A DNA stretch of 64,000 nucleotides, from contig JAACJO010000012.1 of the NCBI GenBank assembly GCA_013368445.1, forward strand, positions 186,001 through 250,000. The letters are read 5' to 3'. Below are positions 1 to 12,767 of this stretch, piece after piece. A program made the translations under genes and the position numbers. The notes under the pieces were generated by a model, which saw nothing but the letters and a program-made list of their open reading frames with translations, was not told where the DNA came from and did no database searches. Source of the stretch: Leucocoprinus leucothites (Eukaryota > Basidiomycota > Agaricomycetes > Agaricales > Agaricaceae). Every line of letters starts with the position of its first letter. Position 1 is the stretch's first letter.

Positions 1-259
1 GGATGACGTTGAGAGCAAGGAAGTTGACTGTGCACCGGTAACCAGAGAAGCGGCCGGGAAGGAGGGACGAAAATGTTAAGAACAAACTACTTCGTTTTAG
101 AGCACACACGACAGAGATGTCGGGGTAACATCACCAAACTCCGAAAAGAAGAAAAACATCAACAACAACGGCAACGACGACGGGCGAGGAGATTGAGAGG
201 ATGGGACCAAAACGGACGAGGAAGAACAAAAGACAATGTCAATCGCGGAGAAAACAAAA
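1..259. other. Left-edge non-coding stretch
   Basis: This lies just downstream of the stop codon of the protein kinase gene on the minus strand, so it should hold that gene's 3' UTR. Short reading frames on both strands here are Arg-rich or Ser-rich low-complexity and have no recognisable domain. I see no gene. Confidence 0.5.
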
Positions 260-3200
260 TCAAGGACGACGCAAGGCAGACAACATCTTGGCCAAGGCAT
301 TGATTTGACCCCTCTGAACCTTTTTGACATTCTCGGTTCCTTCTTCCTTCCCATTCCCGGCAAGATCGGTCGTACTCGTGGAGGCATCGCGACGGAGATT
401 CTCAGGTGCACGAGAAATTCCGCCGTGTTGGCCTGGTCGCTCGTTAATTGTATCGAGCTTGGGATCTTTAGTCTTCCTTGTTCTGGGCTTGCGTTGTGGC
501 GGAGAACCAAAGATGTCACCAACGGGGTTATTGGGGTATTGACCACGGGGTAGCTGATCTAGCTCCCAAGGAACAGCGGACATGACTACAAAAAGAAGCA
601 TAGTTCAGCGCCATGCATATGCAATGAAATTCAATAGACTGACACTTACTCTTGATGTTCTTTGATAGCGTTGGGTAATTGGAATGAGTTGAAGAAGCCG
701 ATGATTGCGGACCCTTACCACCAGTGCGCCAAGAAGTGGACGACACGCTGGTAGCTGTAGTAGAAATGCTCCTATTGCTTGAATTGCTGTAACGAGTGAA
801 AGCCGAAGTCGAAGTGCCTGCACTGGATGTTGTGCTCATAGAGCTGCGCCAGTTCCCAGAAGCAACGGAACTGGCACTCGATACCACCGGTCGCCCAGAG
901 CGTCCACTACGAGTGCTGTTGGGAGAAATACCGCGTTCAGAGCGTTTCTCACCAAACGACCAAGTGTTGAAGTTGTGAGGACTTCCAGACAGTGCAAAAC
1001 TCGGTGGGCGGTTGTTGCTTGGGGACTTGCTGGTGGGTTTGGTGGGTGGTGGTGGAGAGCCTCGCCCACGACGACCTCTAGTCCAAGTTGACGGTCGATC
1101 ATCCGTAGGTACAGGGGGAGGGGGAGGGACAGGTGTAGGATTTGGAGGGGGAGCGTTGAGGCCCATGATCAGACTAGTAACATTGCTGGCGGTAGTGGAC
1201 ATAGGTTGCGGTTGAGGGGAGCCCAAGTCCGACGGTGAAGGAGGACCAGCATCCTCGGCGGGGGAAGCAGTGCTCATGGTCGAAACGCCCGCGTTCTGTT
1301 TGCCAAAGGACAGTTTCCATTTCGAGGGCTTCTTGACAGGAGCGGCGTTGGTGGAAGAAGTGGACGACGTGGGAAGAGGTGGTACGGGAGATGTGGACGA
1401 TGGAATACTCTTACTGCTACCAGAACACAGGTGCGTCGGCATCGCGAACACGGAGACAGGTTCATATGGACCTCCGCGAGCACGAACAGACGAAGTAACA
1501 GAGGTTTTTGTTGATGCTGACTTGTTAGAGGAGGCCCGCGACGCCTTGCTGATCTCCCTAGCCAATGCCTGTGAAGCAATTGTAAGGGTAATTAGTGTTT
1601 CATCGGTTGCGGTCGTGGGAGTGGCGGCGGCAGCGGCAGCAGCAGCTCCTTTTCCTTTACGCAAGCCACGTTTCCTGCGTTTCGTTGAAGTTGTCCTGAT
1701 GGAGATTGGATCGTCATCTCCATGTTCCTGTTGCGGTCTTATTTCTTCCAGAACTGGCTGTGGTTCCGACTCCGGCTCGGCTTCCTGAGACTGCTCCTCA
1801 TGATCATAAACGGTGGAAAGTTCAGAGGGTTCTTCTCTTTCATAAGCAGGTCCAAGAGAGGGAGCACGAGAGAGGGAACGAGCAACCATTGCGGGGGTAC
1901 GAGAAGCCCGGGCACTAATGGAGGGATTGCGAGAACTAGGACGATGGGAGAGGGGTGTCGAGAGTGCGATAGGATAACCAGTAGAGCTGCTGGATAGTGT
2001 TCGGTGCATACCATGACCACCAAGTAATGCCGGCAGGTTTTTGATCCATGATCCAAACTCACTCGCCGTTACACGAGGCGAATCATCACCAGGATCGTCC
2101 AGGATGCAAAAGACTCGATTTGCCAAGAATTCAGCAACGGGACGGGTCATGCCGGTAAACCTATAGATGAAAAAGTTGACGGGATCACGGCGGTACAGAT
2201 CGAACGAAGAACAAGCTCCTTGGGAAGTATCAGTCCACGGGTTGAAGTGGTACAGCCTTCAAAAGAAATAACTGTCAAAAGCAGGAATGATCGACTGAAA
2301 CAAGAAGCCTCACATATTGATGAGCACAATGCCGAGTGACCAGACATCAGCAGCGCGGGGGCGATAGGTTGGTGCCACGTTGTTCCTGCATTCTGTGGGG
2401 AAATTGAGCTACAGAAGGATAATAAAGAAGGTAATGCCGTTTTAACTTACCGTAGCTCATGTAAGGGGCGCTGCCACAATCCATATCAGATGATTCAACA
2501 TCCGTCGTTGATAGACCAAAATCAGTCAACTTGACAATGACTTTACGTTCCTGACGGCCGTCGGGAAGTGTAGTGAATCCATCAGTGACGATAAAGTTTT
2601 CCGGTTTGATGTCGCGGTGAAAGACCTGTTGGGCGTGGCAAGAGGCAACGGCATCACACATTTGGGCAAACATGGATGCAATCAGCCGTAGGCGGGTGCG
2701 GGACAAAAGTTGAGAGGGATGAAGGTTGGAAAGTAAGCTGGGAGTGGGGGGAGTGCGAGAAACAGAGGCTGCGTCCGTAGGGGTAGAGTCCGGTTCATAA
2801 TGGTCGCGAGCCTGTTCCAAAAAATAAAACAAATCTTCGCCGGGGACGAATTCCAATATAAGAAGTAGAAACGAAGAAGTCTCGAGAGTCCTGTGGAGAG
2901 TGACTATATTGGGGTGCGAATGTAGTGACTGATGAATAGTAACCTGGGAATCTCGAGTTAGCGCCGGTAAAACAATGAGAGATATAGCACCGCCATACAC
3001 ACCTCGGTCAGCTGTGCATCCAGAGCTTCCTCGTCGAGGTTAGCCTTGGATAGACACTTGATGGCATACTCGCGTCCATAGACAGTCTCTGAGCGGCGAG
3101 AGAGGTTGCCATCAAACTCCATAGAACCAATTGACATATGACCGTCTTCAGAAGGAAGAGAACGAGAAAGCACCTCCTTGACGAGATAGACAACCGCATA

Positions 3201-3701
3201 GCTGCCCGAACCGAGCCTTCTGACAACCTCAAACTCCTTTGTGGGTTCTCTAAGCTCTAGGTCACCATCTTCCGCCTCGGGGTTAGAGCTTATCGAGACG
3301 AGACGGATAGTCTCTCCCTGGAGCAAACAGCTTTCGCCCACAATGTCTCCGGGCGCTAAAACATCTTCCAGGATGGAAGACGCTGAAGACGCCTGTGACT
3401 GAGTGGGTCCTTTAGCGCTGGGGACGGGGATAGAGGTGGAGAGCGGGCGAGAGGAAATGTAAGGGCTGCGGGGGAGCTTGATAGAGGAGGGGGTGTCGGG
3501 AGAAGGAGCATGACTAGTAGGTGAAGAAAAAGTAAAGGGGGGAACAACAGAACGGTTGACGAGGCTGTCCTTGTTGGGGCGCTTTGTCAGGGAATTTGGG
3601 GGAAAGCGTGGGTCATTAGGGCGAAAATAGTCATTGTCTTTGGAGGACTTTGGGGAGGAGGAGAGAGAGAGAGGCGGAAGCTGGAGCGGATACTGCAACA
3701 T
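260..3701 (-). CDS. Ser/Thr protein kinase, Ran1/Ksp1-like, with long Ser-rich tail
   Basis: A protein kinase in at least five exons. The first exon encodes a disordered Ser/Pro-rich leader of about 160 residues, then the start of the kinase domain: a glycine loop (RRLGSGSYAVVYLVKE) and the ATP-binding lysine in YAIKCLSK. Later exons carry the catalytic loop HRDIKPEN, the DFG motif in KLTDFGLSTT, the activation segment CGSAPYMSYECRNN and the APE-region equivalent ADVWSLGIVLIN. The split junctions restore frame exactly (for example Y-E-C across the intron near 2400-2450). The second half is a Ser/Pro-rich tail with a poly-Ala run (about 1624-1650). A last small exon (260-587) ends in ALRRP. 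The long insert after the hinge and the MDCGSAPYMS activation segment resemble yeast Ran1/Sks1/Ksp1-type nutrient-signalling kinases. The subfamily is inferred; kinase identity is certain. Confidence 0.88.
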
Positions 3702-4325
3702 GAGCGCGTGTCGTGAGAGGGCACTACTCGGGGTGTTGAGTAGATCTTCAGACGAGACCGGCTATGAGTCTGAGCTGAGGGGGGACACGAGGCATGCAGC
3801 AGAGTGAACAGCAGTCCGGGCGGACGAGGGAAGGAGCGACGTCCCGTCGACACCTGCGAGAATGGGCCTGGGATAGAAAGCTGGCGGGATCAGTAAGTAG
3901 CGAGTCAGAAGATATATAAACTGCGGCAGTTCCCTTCAGGGGCCGTGCGGGGCCGAGGACGCCGTTGTCCGCCTCCTCCACTGCCAGCAGCAACGAGCTC
4001 AAAACACTTACCAGAGCTTCCACCAACGCACGACGAACAGAGGAGATGGGCGCAGGAGAGAAAGATGCTGGGAACGGTGGCTGCGCTGACTTATTTGGAC
4101 CATGTGCTCTCTGCGCTTCCACACCACGCGTGTCCACGCCCTGACAAAAATACCGGTTCAGATCAACAACACCATTGTATGTAATCTACTGCCCTCCCTC
4201 GACCCATGTGCTTATCACCCACAAGGCAGACCACTGCACCTGAATGCCCAAAGGGAACCATGTCGGCTCGGTTTGTGGCTGCACCTGTCCATGTGCTACC
4301 TAATCTCAGATCTGCTGACTAAGCT
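3702..4325. other. Intergenic, kinase promoter and UTP6 3' end
   Basis: This holds the 5' flank of the minus-strand kinase gene and the 3' flank of UTP6. It is C-rich towards 4200-4320. Reading frames present (one of 129 codons on the minus strand) look like low-complexity shadows and lack domains. I see no gene. Confidence 0.5.
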
Positions 4326-6735
4326 CTACCTGCTATCTATGTCCATCCTCTCCCGCCACTCCTCCTGCGCCGCCCTCCCCAGCCCCCGTGCAACCCCGCC
4401 CGCCTCTGCCCCTCGTCCGTGCGACCCCAGCCACGTGCACCACGTGACTCCCGCCTTCTCCGCGTCCACCCCTCGCCACACTGTGTAGATCGCCCCGAGC
4501 ACATCGTACTTGCCCTCCTCCCAGGCGCCTTCTTCAACCACACTAAACAGCTTCTGCCATACCCTGCTGCTCGTGAGATAACTCCTCCCAATCCGATGCA
4601 CTTCATGCAACCACTGTTTGGCCTGATCCGATGTCTCCTCTTGTCCCATGGCCTCGTGTACCGCTGTGACATAACTCATCAACAGTTTTTCATGCACTCC
4701 ACGTAACGAACCGTCGCCCATGCTTTCTTTTAGTAAGGTCTAATCATCCCCAGTGTCAGTAATTCGCTTTCGTTCTCAGTTCAGTTTTTACCTCATGGGT
4801 CTTCCTTTTGTCCCCAATCAGTTTGGCTTCTTCGTCACCGAGACCCCATAACCACACACTCAATACATCTTCTTCCTTCCCTGCAACCCATTGACGCGCT
4901 GACCGCCATGTCTCCACCACGCTTGTTTGTCCCTTTGCACCACCTGCCTCAAATGTGATTTCTGCCGCCAGCCGTGCAAGCCATACCTGACTCGATTCGG
5001 GCACCTTGGCACTATACTTCCGAGCCAATTCAAGGACCTTGGCAGGAACGCCTGCATTTGTCCTTGCAAGTGTCGTCAAAATTCTGACATGTGCAGAAAA
5101 CAATGATGCCGATGTGTGTGACTGTTGAATCATGCTTTTCAGAGAAGAGATAAGATATTGCTTCTATAGCCTTTTTTTCAGCGATTTTGTGTTATGAGTT
5201 GTGATAATTTGACACCCACCATGTGCTGGTCAATAGGCCGGTTACACCAATCCTCAACAAAGTCCGCGTATACCCGAAAAATTTCCTCTCGGCCGGGGGA
5301 TTTGGCCTCTTTCAACAATTCTTCATTCGTGCGATGAATCGCATCTACAAGAGCCGCGCCCCTGAGTTCTGGCGTAATGTGTCGATCAGCCAGCAGTCGT
5401 ACTGCCTCTGCCTCTCCAGGAAGCGTTGACCGAACCAAACTATACAGGTGCTCGAGCAACAATTTCCGAAGTTCAGCAGGAGAGGGATACTCCGTGATCA
5501 CGGTCTTCAACTGTACAAAGAGCCCAATTTGGGGAAGAGCTGCCAAAAATGATCTTTTGGTTAACATCTTACAATGCAGAGATGGCCAAATGTCTGGCAA
5601 CATAAAACGAAAACACCTGCAAGGCACGCACCTTCTGCCGCACTGGTCATGACCGATTTGACAATAGCCCCTTGCATAATTTGTCGGCGTGCTGCTGCAC
5701 CTTCATCTCCATCCAGTCCGTCGCCCTCGGTGTCAGTGTCGATCGGCTCGGCCTGCATTCTCTTCAGGCCATCGTCGTCATCTTCTAGTCCTTCACCCCC
5801 TAGCTCCCCTAAGCTGATGTGTTCACTTGGGTCAATTTCCTCATTCGCCTTGCCTTTTCCTTTTTCCGCTTTGCCTTTTGTTGTCATCAGTGAAATACCC
5901 AAGACATCCCATCTTCGTCTTAAACTTTCTACAAATCCGAGCTCCATTCGTACGTATTCGCGCCACATGTCGATACTTTCAGGATTCATCCGAATTCCCC
6001 GTTGAAGTAGCGTCCGTGCCGCCGAGGGCGACAAATGATCTAGCTCGTGCGAAGCCGCGATAATGTAAAGCGCAGGTTTGTTAGGATGAAACTGTAGAGC
6101 TCTATGATGCAAATTAAAGTCTGAGGGATTTTCATTCGATCAAAGATTGCATATGCATTACCTCGCAGTAATCCTCCCTACGAGTGCGCGTGCACCCTCG
6201 CGTTTCGCAAGCTGGATATACTGAATCCATAGACCTACGTCAGACTTGAAGCGTTTGAGGGCCCTCTCAAAGATATGAAACTGTCGCCGCACGAGGGTGT
6301 AATCAGAAACCGTAGGTGGTCCCAGTGGAAGATCTAATCCGAGTGTCATAAATTGAGTATCTGGTGATCGACCAAGATGCTGGAGATGAACGGACCCAAC
6401 CGAGCGATGCGCTTCCTTCGCAGTTGTTCGAGGCTCATCTCGTAAGTGATATAGCGAAGGAAATCTGCTTTTTTGGCGACGCGTCGAACGAGGGTAGTTT
6501 CGAAAGTCGTGCGTTTCTTCATGATTTGTTTCGTCTCAGTCTATACCATACACTATGTGTCTCCAGCTCTGGTGTGGGGTCGTTTTGTAAAAGGTGTGCT
6601 CACTTCGGTGAATAGATTTTTATCGACCAAATCTTTGAGCTCAAGGAGCATCTATCGCCACAAAAGTCATCTCACAGATTTCAACTCGAGATTTACGCGA
6701 CACACCTGCTCCTGTTGAAACTGGACGCGCTCCAT
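4326..6735 (-). CDS. UTP6: UTP6, U3 snoRNP / small-subunit processome protein
   Basis: This is a component of the SSU processome, which assembles on the 5' ETS of pre-rRNA in the nucleolus and is needed for 18S rRNA maturation. The start is placed at the exon encoding MERVQFQQEQ, the typical Utp6 N-terminus, followed across introns by MLLELKDLVDKNLFTE, then KKRTTFETTLVRRVAKKADF and YEMSLEQLRRKRIARLG, which is the diagnostic Utp6 N-terminal domain. HAT (half-TPR) repeats follow: FERALKRFKSDVGLWIQYI, ALQFHPNKPALYIIAASHEL and GIRMNPESIDMWREYVRMEL. A charged Asp/Glu-rich insert follows (about 5700-5870), then C-terminal HAT-like helices ending in REWRERMDIDSR-type sequence. About nine short introns interrupt it. 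It is divergent from the gene at 6899, with only 163 bp between starts, so the two may share a promoter. Confidence 0.9.
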
Positions 6736-6898
6736 GATGAATTAAACAGCCCGTGAGCCAGATAAAATACAACAGCAAGGGTGGTGACAGGTCGACGAGC
6801 AGTATAGGCGGGACGAAAATTGGGTAACAACAAGATTCAACAACTTTTCCATCAAACTTTGACCGGGCCGGACTCGAGCTTAACCTCTCTGCTCTGTC

Positions 6899-8453
6899 AT
6901 GCCCACCAAAGGAAACAGAACTGGCTCTACTGCACAGCTCCGATCCCATTCTCGCTCGTCTTCTGCCACAAGAATAAGTGCCAACCTCCAGCTCACTCAG
7001 AAGGACAATGCCAGTGCCAGAGGGTCCGACAAAGGGAAGAAAAATCCGCACGCGGTGCATGAGGTGGGTTCTTACGCCTAGACCAGCCCCTCTCATATTC
7101 TTGTCCTAGACATGAGATCTAGGCTTCCTCTGTCTCCTAATCGATGTCAATGTCTTAATTGTTACCATCTTCTAGGGTGGAAGACCTGCTTTCGCGAGAG
7201 CTAATAGTAGCCAACGTGTGCCACCGGCTGCCCAACTGCAGAGAACCGGATCTTCGACCAGCGCCACTCAACAACAACACGCAGACACATCTGCGAAAGC
7301 TAATGCGAACTTTACATTAACAACTCGGTCTACAGATGAGGAAGAGGACGACGACGAATGGGTTTCCAGTAGCGGGGCGCAAACTCCCAACAAGAATGGT
7401 TCCGACTCTGATACTGCCTCAGAAGGATCGAGTATACCCCAAGAACTAGTCCAGCAATTGCAGCGCACGCAACTGGAGCAACAGCGACAGCACGAATCTG
7501 CCGCTACCACGCGAGCTCAGGCACAGGTGCCGCGTGTGGACACTGTTCGTCAATTGGACTTTAATCCTTTGACTGTTGCTATTGGTACTGCTGTCGCATC
7601 GAATGTCAACGGTGCCCCAAAGTCGGCACCTCCAGTGCCCACCCAGATGCCTTTTCCAACTGATATATCCGAGTCTAATGGTCCTTCAATGGATCGAAGC
7701 CCGCACCAACGATACGAACCTCAATTCCAAGAGCCTACCGCTGATCGCACTCTTGCTCCTCCCGCACTTGGTGGAGGCGATGGTCAGCACGCAAGGGAAA
7801 CCAACCATTCTCGGCCAGAGTCCCGCCAAACTCATTCCAAACGTAAATCTGTCACGCGACCACCGTCCACGCATTCCATGTCTGGCCGGTTAGACAGTGT
7901 ACCCATGCGGCCTCATCCGCTGATCAGGGGACATTCACAAGGGTACCTCAACGTTGTACCCAAACCCACACCTCTTGCCCCCCTGACGGTCATCACTGAC
8001 CAGCCTCCAAACGCACCAGATAGCCAGGTTTCCGGGTCTCCGGAGAGTATCAGGACGACTATAACCTCTCCTGGAGGGGTTACAGCAGAATTCCCCTCGG
8101 AGCGACGAACTTCCATCTCGTCAGCTAGATCAGTTTCCACTCTTCCAGCTCACAGTAGCGTTCAACCACCTCACAAACCATATGATCGCACCCGCACTTT
8201 GTCCACCATGTCGATGTCTGCGTCCTCGAACGCTCTCAACTCTCTAGCTCATCTCCCCAGTGTCACACGTCCTCCTTCGCCTCAGTTGATTTCATTTTTC
8301 CCTCCCGTTAATCCACATGTCAATATTGAAGCGATACATCCTCTACTCCCCGGACCTTATCTCAACAACCACTTGACTGTCTTAGCAAGGAGAACACCTC
8401 TCAGAGAGTCATACGACCGTGTCATTCAAGCCAAGATTGCCAGTGGTCGGTAA
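6899..8453 (+). CDS. Unrecognised low-complexity protein, possibly DUF3295-like
   Basis: Two exons (6899-7063 and 7176-8453, phase 0) give about 480 residues. The sequence is rich in Ser, Thr, Pro and Gln and looks largely disordered. An acidic segment with DEEEDDDEWVSSSGAQTP sits near residue 110 and a Gln-rich helix (QELVQQLQRTQLEQQRQ) follows. The last 50 residues (INIEAIHPLLPGPYLNNHL-type sequence, then RESYDRVIQAKIASGR) are less biased and may be a conserved C-terminal motif. The acidic DEW motif in a Ser-rich context recalls fungal DUF3295/DUF1752 proteins related to nitrogen-signalling regulators, but this is a weak resemblance. No enzyme domain or membrane segment is visible. It shares a 163-bp divergent promoter region with UTP6. 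Confidence 0.7.
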
Positions 8454-9160
8454 CTTGGCGATTTGATTACGACAAGTGGGATTTCCCTCCCCAGTATGTG
8501 CTACTCCCTTACCAGGTGGTTAGGACTGGCCATCATACTCTAGGAGCAGGCATTCTAGTTGAAGAAGCCAAACACTGGTTGTAGAAGGATGATGGGACGT
8601 CGGAGCGCCGCTGTTGAGATGTTGATGATACGTCTCTTATCGTCTTATGATTCTTGTTGTGGTTCTGTACGATCAGCGCATGTTGTCGAGGAAGATAGTG
8701 AACCAGTTTGCTTTTGTACTTTTTTCCCATTCTATACATACACAGTGTTCGTCTCATTTCGATCTCATATTTATTCATTTGGTATCCCCGACAACTATCA
8801 TATCGGTGTTTCGTCGCAAAATATTTAGATGTGTTCATCTGAAGGTGTGGGGCTCGCTGCCTGATCCACGTAGGTTACCACGTTGCTACCAGCTACGCAG
8901 CTCCAGTTCTCCCTCAACGACGGTATATCATGCATGTTATGACGTGTTTTCTTCCCAAAACGTGACAAGTGTCACACCCAGTAACCAGTGCACGCAACAC
9001 CTGATTTGGTACCGCGTCGTGCGTCGCCGTCGACACGCCCACGCTGTTCTCATACCCACATTCACATTTCTCTCTTCGCTGAGCTTGCATTTCAGGTTAT
9101 TCTTCTCCAAGGCTCCAACTCCACCTCCGCACATCTATTCGCACTAGAAGCACTAGAAAA
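8454..9160. other. Intergenic between 6899 gene and GOT1
   Basis: About 700 bp holding the 3' flank of the upstream gene and the promoter and 5' UTR of GOT1. The sequence just before the GOT1 start is rich in CT/CA. Reading frames here are short and without domains. I see no gene. Confidence 0.5.
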
Positions 9161-9890
9161 ATGTGGCTCTCCGATGCGCAGAGTCAGTTGATATTCTCTC
9201 TCCCTCTTCCTCACTCGCTTATGAGCAAATATCTGTGAATGCTGACGTGGGTTACAATGTCGTTCGTTTAGAAATTGGTGTGGCACTGACCACATTTGGC
9301 GGACTCTTCATGCTGCTTGGTGTAATGCTATTCTTCGATGGAGCACTCTTGGCTCTTGGAAATGTTCGTTCTTCATCCCTCTCGTTTCTGGAAGGAACTT
9401 CCAAAACACTCGACTGACCATGCGCGTGTGCATACTCGCCACTGGCTTATATCTCACAGATCCTCTTCATTTCGGGTTTGACTTTGATTATCGGGCCACA
9501 GAAGACTTTCTACTTTTTCGCGAGAAAGCAAAAGATACGCGGGACAATATGCTTCTTGGGCGGTATCCTCCTCGTATTTCTCAAATGGCCGTTTATTGGG
9601 ATGATTGTAGAGACTTTTGGATTTTTGAATCTTTTTGGGTATGTTCCTGATTAATTCTTGCGACACGTCAGTTCTTAATACACCCTACGTGGTCGTGTTA
9701 CACAGTGACTTCTTCCCTGTGGTTATCACTTTCCTCAGACAACTGCCGTTTATTGGCACGTTCCTGTCACTTCCATATATCCGTGAAGTAAGTCTCACTA
9801 CTCGTATTCTAATCATTTTCCTACATAACATAACGTCTTATCCTACAGTTCATAGATCGACTCGCTGGCTCTCGCCAGTCCGCTGTTTAA
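9161..9890 (+). CDS. GOT1: GOT1, Golgi vesicle transport membrane protein
   Basis: A small four-helix membrane protein of about 140 residues that cycles between ER and Golgi and assists COPII/early Golgi traffic. Five exons can be joined in phase: MWLSDAQ; KIGVALTTFGGLFMLLGVML...; ILFISGLTLIIGPQKTFYFF...; DFFPVVITFLRQLPFIGTFL...; and FIDRLAGSRQSAV with the stop. The order (short N-terminus, TM1-TM2, GPxKTxxFF segment, WPFIGMIVETFGFLNLFG, then a final hydrophobic hairpin) is the full Got1/Sft2 pattern, and the length matches the yeast protein. The start is set by the only ATG in frame before the first junction. It converges on the sugar permease gene with only about 185 bp between stop codons. 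Confidence 0.93.
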
Positions 9891-10075
9891 TCTATAAATA
9901 GATTAAGTGAAGGCAACCTGATTTGGTTTGGCTCGTGCAAAGAGAGAGATAATCGACCCGCGCCTCGTTTATGATGATGAGAGTGATTATGATAGCGAGT
10001 GGGTGCGTCGGTGGAGAAAGGGGGTTTCGGAAGACGGCGACAAGAGAAAGAGAACGAAGCATAAGAAGGCAATGA

Positions 10076-12246
10076 TCAAGTAGCCTCGACGAACTCGGCG
10101 CTTGATTTATCTTTCTCAATGCTGTTGATCGTGTCACCTCTTTGAGCCTCGCGGTTCTCTACTTCTCCCGCCTTCGCTTTCCCTTTCTTTAGCTCGTCGA
10201 TGTTGCGGAATCTGAATCCGCCCTTAACAGCCTGATCGATCATCATACCCCTACGAGAGCAATTCAGCCCCGCTATCGGAGAATATGAATGAAAAACACG
10301 GTGGTCACTTACACTGAGTACATGGTCATGGCGGCATAACCTGAGAAAGGAACTAAATACGAGCGCCGCGTGTATGCCCTGTCCGCGAGTGCGGCCTGAG
10401 CAGGAGGGTACCAGGCACCACCACCAACACCCTAAAACGGTGTCAACTGAGCAGGCCCAAAGCCTAGATCCTTGTTTCTGCTCACCATTACGATCAGGCC
10501 AGACCCTCGTTTCGTATGGACACCCAGATTTTTGGTTCCTAGAGTGAATATGCACTAGGGTGACACAATCCTAGTCAGCTGGTGCGTTCATATTCCTGAG
10601 GTATGGAGCAACTGACGGGGTAGCAGATGGACTCAAAGAAGAACAGACAGAACAGGAAACCTACGCCTGGTCTTCCTGGTATCAATGCGACCAATAAGCT
10701 GAACATGCAGCACATGACTCCATAGAAGGATAGCAGCAGGGCTGGGTCAATAAAGTTAAGGATGACAACGCCAATGAACCTAAGGCGGAGTGAGTTGCTC
10801 ATCCACTTATCATCACCTAGTCCTCTTACCTCGCAGCCGTGAATGTTAATTGGCAGAAAGAGAAAAGTTGGCTTGCTTCTGGTCTATCGATACCGATCCC
10901 TTGCTCGGAGAAGAAATTGACTGCAAGCGATGCGACTCCCACCTGAGCTCCTCTAGGAGATTTCTCTCGTCACTTCTTTAATCCCGAGAACATGAAGCCA
11001 GATACAACGTACACATAAGTCGTCTGCGCGATGAACCCGAAGATGCACCTATACTGTTTCCAGAACGGTGCTTCATCATTATGGATACCAGCTTCATGGA
11101 TCTCAGCAGCTAGAGCATCCTCTGTAATTTCCGGCAAGTGACAGAAGCTAATGAAGTGATTGGCATCGTTCATGACCTCTTTGATCGAAGGATACTCACA
11201 AAAACAGAATATTCAGGACCAGACCTAAGCCCGCCACGGCCAGGTAAACCCTATCGTGAAAAGTTAGCAGGTATCAGGTGCAAGGATGCAGGCATCTGGC
11301 TACCATTGCACAGTGTCTAAACTGTTGGCGTTTGCGCCCCGGAAGAAATACTTCGAGGCAATCAATGGTCCAGCGAACGAAGCAAGGCCTTGGAAGCCTT
11401 GGCTAAAATTCAACCGTGCAGCTGCGTATTTTGGAGTACCAAGTACTGAGATGTACGAGTTGGCTGCGACTTCCAATGTAGCCAGTCCACATCCTGCCCG
11501 ATGTAATGAATCAGTTCCCTTATCGGATGGGGAGACGTTTTGCCAGTATTTGTTGGTTGGCTCTTTACTTACCGATCACAAACGTACAGCCTACGAAACC
11601 TCCGTACTTGGCGAATTTTGCAGATGGCCAGAAGAAGATAGCACCTGGGACCTTCCATCAAAATGTGGCAGGGATACCATACCGGTATTCTTACCGAGAC
11701 TGTACAGAGTGAGTCCCATGTGGATTCCGCGCTGTATAGACTAATGAGAAGCTGGCCTTTTACTTCTCAGTTTCAGAGCTTTACCTTGTACCCAAATTTG
11801 TTCATCTACCATACAGTCAGCCGTTGAACTAATGAGTCTTCGAGAGGTTTTGTACGTACAAAGACGCCTGCCACTGGTGCGTACACTAGGTATGCACCAA
11901 AATATGCTAACTGGAGCAGAGTACTCTGAGTCTTAGTAATCCCAAAAATCTGTTGAAAGTGGGCATTCAAGACATCGAGAAGCTAGAACAAAAATGAGTT
12001 CATGGTACTTGGGTTCTGATCGCAGTACTGACGCCATAGGCAAAACCCCCTGCAGCCATGCATTAATTTCGGGCCGCGCTGCAAAGGACAAAAGTCCGAC
12101 TCACAAGTAAAAAAGAGCGAGGTCACCAATGCGAAGGCAAACGCCCATTGTCCCCGAGACAGCTCAGAGCCTTACAAAAAAGGTCTAGTCCAGAACAACG
12201 TGTCACATATCGTACACGTACCTGTTGTTCCCTTTGGTGGAGGCAT
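10076..12246 (-). CDS. FucP-type sugar permease (major facilitator superfamily)
   Basis: A 12-TM sugar:proton symporter of the L-fucose permease family, expected at the plasma membrane. The short first exon encodes MPPPKGTTG. The next reads LSRGQWAFAFALVTSLFYL and WGFAYG, the family's TM1 signature, then LLDVLNAHFQQIFGITKTQS and LLQLAYFGAYLVYAPVAG (TM2). Further exons give NSYISVLGTPKYAAARLNFS and QGLASFAGPLIASKYFF (TM4-5), SGFMFSGLKK-type segments, FIGVVILNFIDPALLLSFYG and a charged cytoplasmic C-terminus ending EKDKSSAEFVEAT. There are roughly nine short introns. The family is widespread in bacteria and also present in basidiomycetes; substrate is not predictable from sequence. It is divergent from the gene at 12768. 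Confidence 0.85.
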
Positions 12247-12767
12247 TTCTTCGTTAGTGTGGGATCAAAGAGGGGAATCGCACAAAGGCCAGAAGCTCGG
12301 TTCTTCTTCACTCCACCTTTATAACTTGGTTATCACTTGACCCTACCGTTTATTTCCGTCGCACTAAGCCGATGTGGCATCTCCAATCAGTGTACAGAAT
12401 GTAAAGTTCTTTCTGAAGTGGAGAACCATGCTGGTGGCCCCTTGCAGTTGACCGCATATGAAGCTTGGGATGATGGGGAAGCAACGACTATCCACTTATT
12501 CTGGCATCCCGTGATCAATCAACCGGTACTTCCACGGTCCGTTATTCTAATTTTCAACTTCTCTCGTAAACTATCCCCTCTTGTTGCACTCCTACACAAC
12601 GCTTAGATTCAAACCCAAGCATCAACTGAATTTTCTGGCTGTCGCGCCTCGGCAATCTATCAAATATGAACGACAAATTCCACGGTTTCTTTGCGGTTGG
12701 ACTCCAAGGCTATATCGGCCAAAGGCATTGCTAACATCCGGTTGTACTGTAGGATCGATACCCCAAC
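12247..12767. other. Divergent intergenic region
   Basis: About 520 bp between the starts of the sugar permease (minus) and the DUF6924-like gene (plus). It should hold both promoters. No TATA box or other motif stands out to me, and short reading frames here are not supported. Confidence 0.45.

Noticed and set aside
3748..4137. 129-codon minus-strand frame between kinase and UTP6
   Set aside because: Low complexity, no domain, no splice context; overlaps the likely kinase promoter.
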